From Manihot esculenta (taxonomy: Eukaryota; Streptophyta; Magnoliopsida; Malpighiales; Euphorbiaceae), in contig NC_035177.2 of assembly GCF_001659605.2 (NCBI RefSeq), positions 6,568,701 through 6,632,700 on the forward strand: a stretch of DNA of 64,000 nucleotides. Direction: 5' to 3'. Each line of letters starts with the position of its first letter. Position 1 is the stretch's first letter. The notes below the pieces were generated by a model. The model was not told the origin of the DNA. It did not search any database and worked only from the letters and a program-made list of their open reading frames with translations. Below are positions 58,175-64,000 of this stretch, piece after piece. A program made the position numbers and the translations under genes.

Positions 58175-58683
58175 CTCAGCTTGTCTGAAACACAACAGGC
58201 ACACAAGCACACATAAGCATCACATCACATCATGTGGTCCATGACAAACACATGAACTCACAACACATAGCATAGCATCATATCATATGGTCCATGTGAT
58301 AAACACATGACCCCTCAAGCAACATATATCGTGGATGAACCTGTCACCTACAGCCTACAACATAGCAGAACATGCCTTGACCAACTGTGCCAAAGGCCAC
58401 ACCTGGTCTCTCAGCTCATCTCATATCAGTACATATCATGCCATCTCGCAGCTAAGGGACTATCAACATCCATAATACAACATAAATGCACATGCATCAC
58501 ACATGGCATTACACATCAGCATGCAAGACAGGACTCCTCATCCTATCCTAGTGGACATGATCTTACTCTCAATCTTTCTTAATGTGCTTGCCCTCCTAAC
58601 ATCTAGCACAACCTCTTTCCGATGTCTGAGCATCTTCGCATCAAAACACCGTACTCTCGAGGAACCGATGCTCTGATACCAAC
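58175..58683 (-). promoter_or_regulatory. Leader of element J: PBS, hairpin, acceptor-like site
   Basis: On the minus strand, TTGGTATCAGAGC follows the 5' LTR (PBS about 58670-58682). A hairpin GATAGGA / TCCTGTC lies at 58547-58527 beside the conserved CATGTCCACTA. An acceptor-like TGTGTTTCAG ends at 58185, ten bases before the ATG. The predicted donor is in the 5' LTR at 60880. The rest of the leader holds no reading frame I can support. Confidence 0.75.
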
Positions 58684-59201
58684 TGTAACAGCCCGGAAAC
58701 CGGTACCCCTCTGTAGCGGCTCCGACCTGCTCGGCGCTAGGATTCAGATCGGCTTAAGGCCGCCGGAACCCGTAGCAAGCCTCTAAACATCCTGAAACTC
58801 TAGGTATAATCCCGTGCATGATCAAACTTTTTCATAAAACTTAAGCTTTGGTCTCATAAAAACCTTTAAACTTGTTTTCCTTACCTCAGCTTGACCTATG
58901 CATGAAAACATAGAACCTCATACCAAATGGGTCATCAAGCTTGCTTTAAAACATATCCGCTTTGGGTCAAGGGATTGGAACCCTTTCTTCCCTCACGGGC
59001 CATTCAAAACTCATAACATTTAAAACATTTTCTCAAGATCATGCATAACAAAAGGGATTAACCAACACTCAAGGCAAAGCACAATTCTAAACATCTCATG
59101 CTACAACACATGGCATATCTATACTTTTCTTAACTTGGCTCTATCTCTTTACACATTTCTCTTTCTACTCATTCATATGCTCACAACATGTCCATACATC
59201 G

Positions 59202-59259
<58 letters not shown>

Positions 59260-61490
59260 GTCCACAACTAAACTATACAAGCATACAAAGCATTCATAGC
59301 AGTACATAACATATCATCTCTTTAGCAACTTACATCACATACTATCTCCATAAACATATACAATAAGCATCTCTCCTTATACATAAACATAAACAAAACA
59401 AGCTAAGCTATTACAACCAAACATGGCAACCCATGCTTGAACCTCTTCTATCCCATAGCTCTTCTGACTGAACTCTGGCTTACTTACTCTGGCTTACTAA
59501 CTCTGGCCCTGCAAAACTGGGGTTAAGGGAATGGGGTGAGCTACAAGAGCCCAGTGAGTAGAAACAGAGAAAAACATTTGATTTAGTTCCTCCATTTTTA
59601 GGTATATTATTATTCATTTTATTGTTCCACCCTTTTTATGTATTTTATTATAAAGACATTTTATTCAATTCTATTATTCTTCTTATTCATGCATTCATGA
59701 GATGCGTCATATCACAATTATAGCACAACAAACATCTCACCCCCGCTTGAGTTCACGCTAGCAAATCTCTTCCTCTTGCGGGTGATTTTAGAGGGTTCAC
59801 GTAACGTCCTTCCCCTCAGGGTTAGACATGACCCCAACATTCCCTCTGTCAAAACTTAGCCCCGAAGGAGCTCTCATGGGGCTTTCCTACATGTACTCGC
59901 CCGATTGACAAAGACTCATTGACAGACTTGCGGGCTATTGAGGTCGCCTTGGTCCACCCATCACATCATATACATAGCACATTATGCAATGCATCAACTT
60001 CGTGAAACTAGTGCAATCATCCTATTACATATAAACATGGTGCATGGGCATGGTGAACTAGTGCAAACATCCTATTACATAACATGATGTATGAGTATGC
60101 TTTAGGCATTAGATTTCTTAAAAAATAAAAGATTAAGTTTAGTTCTACTCACCTGAAGCCACTGCTCAACAAACTCTGGGTCAACTAGCACTGAAGCTAG
60201 ACACCTCTCCTCAGGTCCAATCCTACACAGATGGACTCACATGAGGTACTAAACACATTCTAACAACTCATAAGAAACTCCCCAAAAACCCTTCTAAACA
60301 TCACTTAAACATGCATAGAAAACAGCCATGAAAAGGCTGGACAGGCACTTTCGGCGGCACCTTCGGCGGCCGGAAGTCTCCTCCAGAGACGAAACTCGGG
60401 TAGGTTCGGCGGCACCTTCGGCGGCCGAACCCTCACTCCAGAGACGAAAGTCAGGCACTTTCGGCGGCCGAACATTACCTTCGGCGGCCGAAAGTCTGCT
60501 TTCAAGCCACAACTCAACTTTCGGGGGCAAGGTTAGGCGGCCAAACCACGCATCCATAGGCACGTTCGGCGGCCGAAACCACCTTCGGCGGCCGAACCTG
60601 AGTTCATCAGAACTCAGCCTTCGTGCATACCAGCCTCCTAAACCTCACAAAACAACCCCAAACCTCACATACTCTCTCCCAAGCATGCATACACACTCCC
60701 ACAAGCAAAGAGAGCAAAGAAACTAACTTAAACTCCTCAACACAACATCACATAACATACATTGGGCATAAAACCCACATAAACCCTTAACATGCATATC
60801 TACCCATTCCAACATAAAACCTTCACAAAACTTACTTAAAACTTCTTAAAAACTCAAGGGAAACAAAGATCTACACTTACCTCTTGAAGATCGAGGGTTG
60901 GTGCGATCCCTAACTCGGAGGTGTGGAGAATCCAAGCTCCAAAAGCTCCAAGCTCCCAAAACTTCTATTTTAGCTTCAAAACTTCAAACCAAGGGTAGAT
61001 CTTATGAAAACTTGAGGGATTTTGAAGAGAAAACACACAAGCAACCAAGGGAGGGCATACACTCACCTGAGCTCGGGAATGGGGAGAAAACTCGCCCATT
61101 TCCGATCTGAGGGCTCTTTATAGGTGGCCTGGTCATCAACCTTCGGCAGCCTAACGTGCCCCCTAAACTCATGCATGTTCGGCGGCCGAACCTCACTTTC
61201 GGCGGCCGAACCTTGGCTTGCTCCCACAAGACTTTCGGAGGCCAAAGGCGCTCCCGAAGCCTTCACATGTTCGGCGGCCGAACTTCACTTTCGGCGGCCG
61301 AACCTGGCAAACGCCTCCTTGGTCTTTCCTCTTCAAAAACTCAACTCTTTTCTATTTAAAACCATAAAACACTTAAAAACATTTTAGAAAACCTTCCCTT
61401 TACCCTTGCTCTACCCCCCAAAGAGGATCCGACACCCGAGATTCCACCGGACGGTAGGAATTCCGATGTCTGAACGAGCGGGGTCTTACA
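58684..61490 (-). repeat. 5' LTR of element J
   Basis: 2807 bp. It matches the 3' copy except for, as far as I can see, ATGACC/ATAACC near 59830, TTGCGG/TTGTGG near 59930, an extra A near 60125 and CACAAAA/CATAAAA near 60826. TATAAAG lies on the minus strand at about 61116-61122, with U3 palindromes beyond it (61178-61305) and R/U5 palindromes at about 60348-60600. Confidence 0.94.
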
Positions 61491-61495
61491 CTTTA

Positions 61496-63234
61496 TGCAT
61501 GACTAGGGTTTATGCTTGGTTTTGAGAAGTTTAGGCTTGTTTTGAGAGGTTGGGAGGCTTGTATGCACAAGGGCTGAGTTCTGGAAGAACTCAGGTTCGG
61601 CCGCCGAAGGTGGTTTCGGCCGCCGAACCTGCCTATAGATGCATGGATTGGCCACCAAACCTTGCCCCCGAAAGTTGTGTTTCGGAGCTGGAGCAGACTT
61701 TCGGCCGCCGAAGGTGATGTTCGGCCGCCGAAAGTGCCTGACTTTCGTCTCTGGAGAGAAGGTTCGGCCGCCGAAGGTGCCTCCGAACCTGCATGACTTT
61801 CGTCTCTGGAAGGGACCTTCGGCCGCCGAAAGTGCCGCTGAAAGTGCCCTGTCCAGCCCTTTCATGGGTGTTTTCTATGATTGTTTTAAGGATGTTTTAG
61901 AGGGTTTTTGGGGAGTTGTTTATGTATTGTTTAGAGTATGTTTGGCACCTCACTGAGTCCGTCTATGTAGGATCGGACCCGAGGAACCAAGGTGCTTAGC
62001 AGTGTTAGCTGCTTCAGAGTCGGTTCGGAGCTAGTCAAGGTGAGTAGAACTTAACTCTTTTAATATTAAAGGAATTGAATGATCAAAGCATGTTCATGCA
62101 TCATGTATACTATGTTATGTAATAGGTTGTTGCATTAGAGATCACGAATATGTTGCATTGCATAATTCGATGTATGATGATGCGGATGAATATTGAATGA
62201 TCCATTAGCCCTCAGTACGATGTGATATGACATAATATGACATGATATGACATGTATGGCATGATATGAGATGAAAAGACTAGGTGTGGCCGTATCGCCC
62301 CTGGCATAGAGTATGAAAAGACCAGGTGTGGCCGTATCGCCCCTGGCATAGAGTATGAAAAGACCAGGTGTGACCGTATCGCCCCTGGCATAGAGTATGA
62401 AAAGACCAGGTGTGGTCGTATCGCCCCTGGCATAGAGTATGAAAAGACCAGGTGTGGCCGTATCGCCCCTGGCATAGAGTATGAAAGACCAGGGTGGCCG
62501 TATCGCCCCTGGCATAGAGTTATGTGTAGTCCAAGCGTGGCCGTATCGCCCCTGGCATAGAGCATTGTTGGATTGTTATGAGATGAGATCTAGATGTAGA
62601 GGGCTAATGGTGACGAATTCATCCTTGATGTGTATTGTTTGTGATGTGATGCATGTCATGAAAGCATATGATATAATAAACTGTTTTTCTCTTTAGTTCT
62701 GCTCACTGGGCTTTTGTAGCTCACCCCTCTCCCCTAACCCCAGGTTTGCAGGGTCAGAGATAGTCAGGAGATCAGCAGGTTATGACCATGGTCATGTTTA
62801 TGTAATAGACTAGTAGTGGACATGATGTAAGGTAGAGATATGTATCGAAATGTAATATGTTATGATGTAATGTAATAGATAGAGTTGTGCTTTGCCCTAG
62901 AAGTGTGGTTAATCCCTTTGTACATGGTCCTTATGTACGTTTTATTATGAGACAAGAAAAACCAAGCTTAATGTATGTTGCCCCACGAGAGTAGATGATG
63001 AGAACTCTAGTGTTGGGGTCTATGGTTATGAGTTGTGCATGCACAGGTTAAGCTTGGTGTTCGAAAGAAAGAAAAAGTTTACAGTTTTATGTTTTAAAGT
63101 TTATGCTTATGTTTGATCATGTATGGGATTATACCAGATGTACAGGATGTATGTTAGGCTTGCTATAGGTCCCGGCGACCTTAAGTCGATCTGGATTCTA
63201 GCGCCGGTAGCGGTCCGATTTTCGGATCATTACA
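61496..63234 (+). repeat. 3' LTR of element H, second part
   Basis: 1739 bp continuing H's 3' LTR after element J and ending GGATCATTACA. Palindromes at about 61595-61840. Compared with the 5' LTR (37209-38884) I count about 25-30 substitutions, many at CpG or CHG positions within palindromes. Confidence 0.93.
62277..62570 (+). repeat. 42-bp LTR minisatellite, seven copies (3' LTR of H)
   Basis: Seven copies of the GACCAGGTGTGGCCGTATCG...GGCATAGAGTATG unit, against five in the 5' LTR of the same element. Since both LTRs are copied from one template at insertion, the difference arose afterwards or by slippage during reverse transcription. Confidence 0.92.
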
Positions 63235-63239
63235 TTGAT

Positions 63240-64000
63240 GATCTTTGGTGTATATGCATGATTCAGTGTTGTTTGTTCTGTTTGTTGGGGTTATAGGTTA
63301 GGTTTAGACCCCTTTTATACATGTTTTATGGTATATGCTAGTTGGGAGTAGTTGATATGCATGTTGGGTAAGTTGGGGAGAGTTTGCATGAAACAGAGCA
63401 GGTTTCTGCCCAACGGGCAAAACCAGGTTCGGCCGCCGAAGGAAGGTTCGGCCGCCGAACCCCTTGTGGAGGCAGTTTCGGCTGCCAAAGCTTGCCCCCG
63501 AACATTTGGACTTTTGTCTCTGGAGGCAAGGTTCGGCCGCCGAAAGTGCCGCCGAAGGTTGAGTTTCGTCTCTGGGCGAGACTTTCGGCTGCCGAAGGTG
63601 CCGCCGAACATGCATGAGTTTCGTCTCTGGAGGGGAGTTTCGGCCGCTGAACCTGCCGCCGAAAGTGCCCTGTCCAGCTTTCTTTTGCATGTTTTATGTG
63701 ATTGTTCTAGGATGTTTTAGAGGGTTTTTGGGGAGTTTCTTAGAGATATTTTTGAGTTAGTTTGGTCCCTCATTTGAGTCTACCTGTGTAGGAACGGACT
63801 AGAGGAATCAGGGAGTTCAGCAGTGAGCACTGCTTCAGAACCTGTAGAGTCAGTTCAGAGTTAGCCAGAGGTGAGTGGAACTAACCTTACTCTTTTATAG
63901 ATAAGAAAGTAAATGTTTTTAGCATGTTTCATGCATCATGACCATGTTATAGGTTGCTTGCATTAGTTACCACGATGATGTTGCATTGCATACTATGTTG
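63240..64000 (+). repeat. 3' LTR of element D, second part (runs off the window)
   Basis: Resumes after the TTGAT duplication and matches D's 5' LTR from 14864 onward, with only two copies of the 19-bp repeat. At 64000 it has reached the point equivalent to about 25623 in the 5' LTR. About 820 bp should remain outside. Confidence 0.93.

Larger units (their letters stand above)
53985..61490 (-). mobile_element. Element J: non-autonomous gag-only chromovirus derivative
   Basis: A 7506-bp minus-strand element with perfect duplication CTTTA, two almost identical LTRs (2807 and 2806 bp; I see three substitutions and one indel) and only about 1.9 kb of internal DNA. The LTR termini (TGTAAGACCCC ... 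GGGCTGTTACA) define a separate subfamily from the other elements. PBS, leader hairpin, PPT and PPT hairpin are conserved. The only substantial frame is a shortened Gag-like protein; RT, RNase H, integrase and chromodomain are absent. Its youth without pol means it was mobilised by proteins of another element. Confidence 0.93.
36298..63234 (+). mobile_element. Element H: Tekay-like retrotransposon with decayed pol, host of I and J
   Basis: A plus-strand element inserted in D's 3' LTR with a perfect TTGAT duplication (36293-36297 and 63235-63239). Without insertions I and J it is about 9.5 kb. It has paired LTRs, PBS, leader hairpin, a mostly open gag, a heavily mutated pol lacking most of integrase, and a good PPT. 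I estimate 30-40 differences between its LTRs (about 1.4%), far fewer than the damage in pol would suggest. Confidence 0.92.
14264..64000 (+). mobile_element. Element D: Tekay-like retrotransposon, host of E, F, G and H; runs past window end
   Basis: A plus-strand element whose 5' LTR starts at 14264 and whose 3' LTR starts at 35693. After subtracting insertions E, F, G and H and their duplications, about 8.98 kb of D lies in the window. Comparing its two LTRs suggests about 820 bp of the 3' LTR remain beyond 64000. Gag-Pol is recognisable throughout but has three in-frame TAG codons and a lost start codon. In the first ~600 bp the two LTRs differ at about 11 positions (about 1.8%). Confidence 0.9.

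Noticed and set aside
57681..58244. 187-codon plus-strand frame opposite J's gag
   Set aside because: The minus strand carries conserved zinc knuckles and a Gag-like start. The plus-strand frame is compositionally a mirror of it.

Overview
This 64 kb window is plant nuclear DNA, most likely from a eudicot. From about position 3395 to the end it consists of LTR retrotransposons nested inside one another. I recognise no host protein-coding gene, tRNA or rRNA. The diagnostic features are 2.1-2.8 kb LTRs ending TGTAA...TTACA, 5-bp target site duplications (TSDs), a primer binding site (PBS) TGGTATCAGAGC complementary to plant initiator tRNA-Met, and one Gag-Pol reading frame ordered gag, zinc knuckles, protease, RT, RNase H, integrase, chromodomain. 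That architecture is Ty3/gypsy chromovirus, best matching the Tekay/Del lineage. A Euphorbiaceae source (cassava-like) is only a guess.

Layout. 1-3394: AT-rich DNA holding a 596-bp Mutator-type MITE (432-1027, 9-bp TSD), a degenerate ~41-bp tandem array (about 1556-2055) and unidentified retroelement-like AT-rich sequence. Element A (minus strand) starts at 3395 and runs out of the window. Its 3' LTR (3395-7993) is split by solo LTR B (5392-7638), and its pol (8098-14263) is split by element C (8444-11329, mostly deleted) and then by element D. Element D (plus, 14264 to beyond 64000) carries four insertions: intact element E (minus, 15452-25287) in its 5' LTR, solo LTR F (28182-30459) in gag, solo LTR G of another family (30764-32446) in protease, and element H (plus, 36298-63234) in its 3' LTR. 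H in turn contains element I (plus, 43000-52906) and non-autonomous element J (minus, 53985-61490). Every insertion whose two ends lie in the window has a 5-bp TSD, so the order of events can be read directly.

Eyeballed divergence between paired LTRs agrees with nesting: D about 1.8%, H about 1.4%, I about 0.3%, J about 0.1%, E about 0.05%. E has an uninterrupted 1661-codon Gag-Pol frame and is the plausible autonomous member. I has one premature stop. H has a largely open gag but a wrecked pol. J has only a capsid-less, zinc-knuckle Gag-like frame. Together they look like a community in which intact members supply proteins in trans.

Several non-coding structures recur and are not explained by a standard element annotation: a 7-bp-stem hairpin between PBS and gag, apparently inside a predicted 5' intron; a 9-bp-stem hairpin beside the polypurine tract (PPT); arrays of the palindrome TTCGGCCGCCGAA carrying GCC-box cores around the promoter, also found in the unrelated solo LTR G; and copy-number-variable minisatellites within LTRs.
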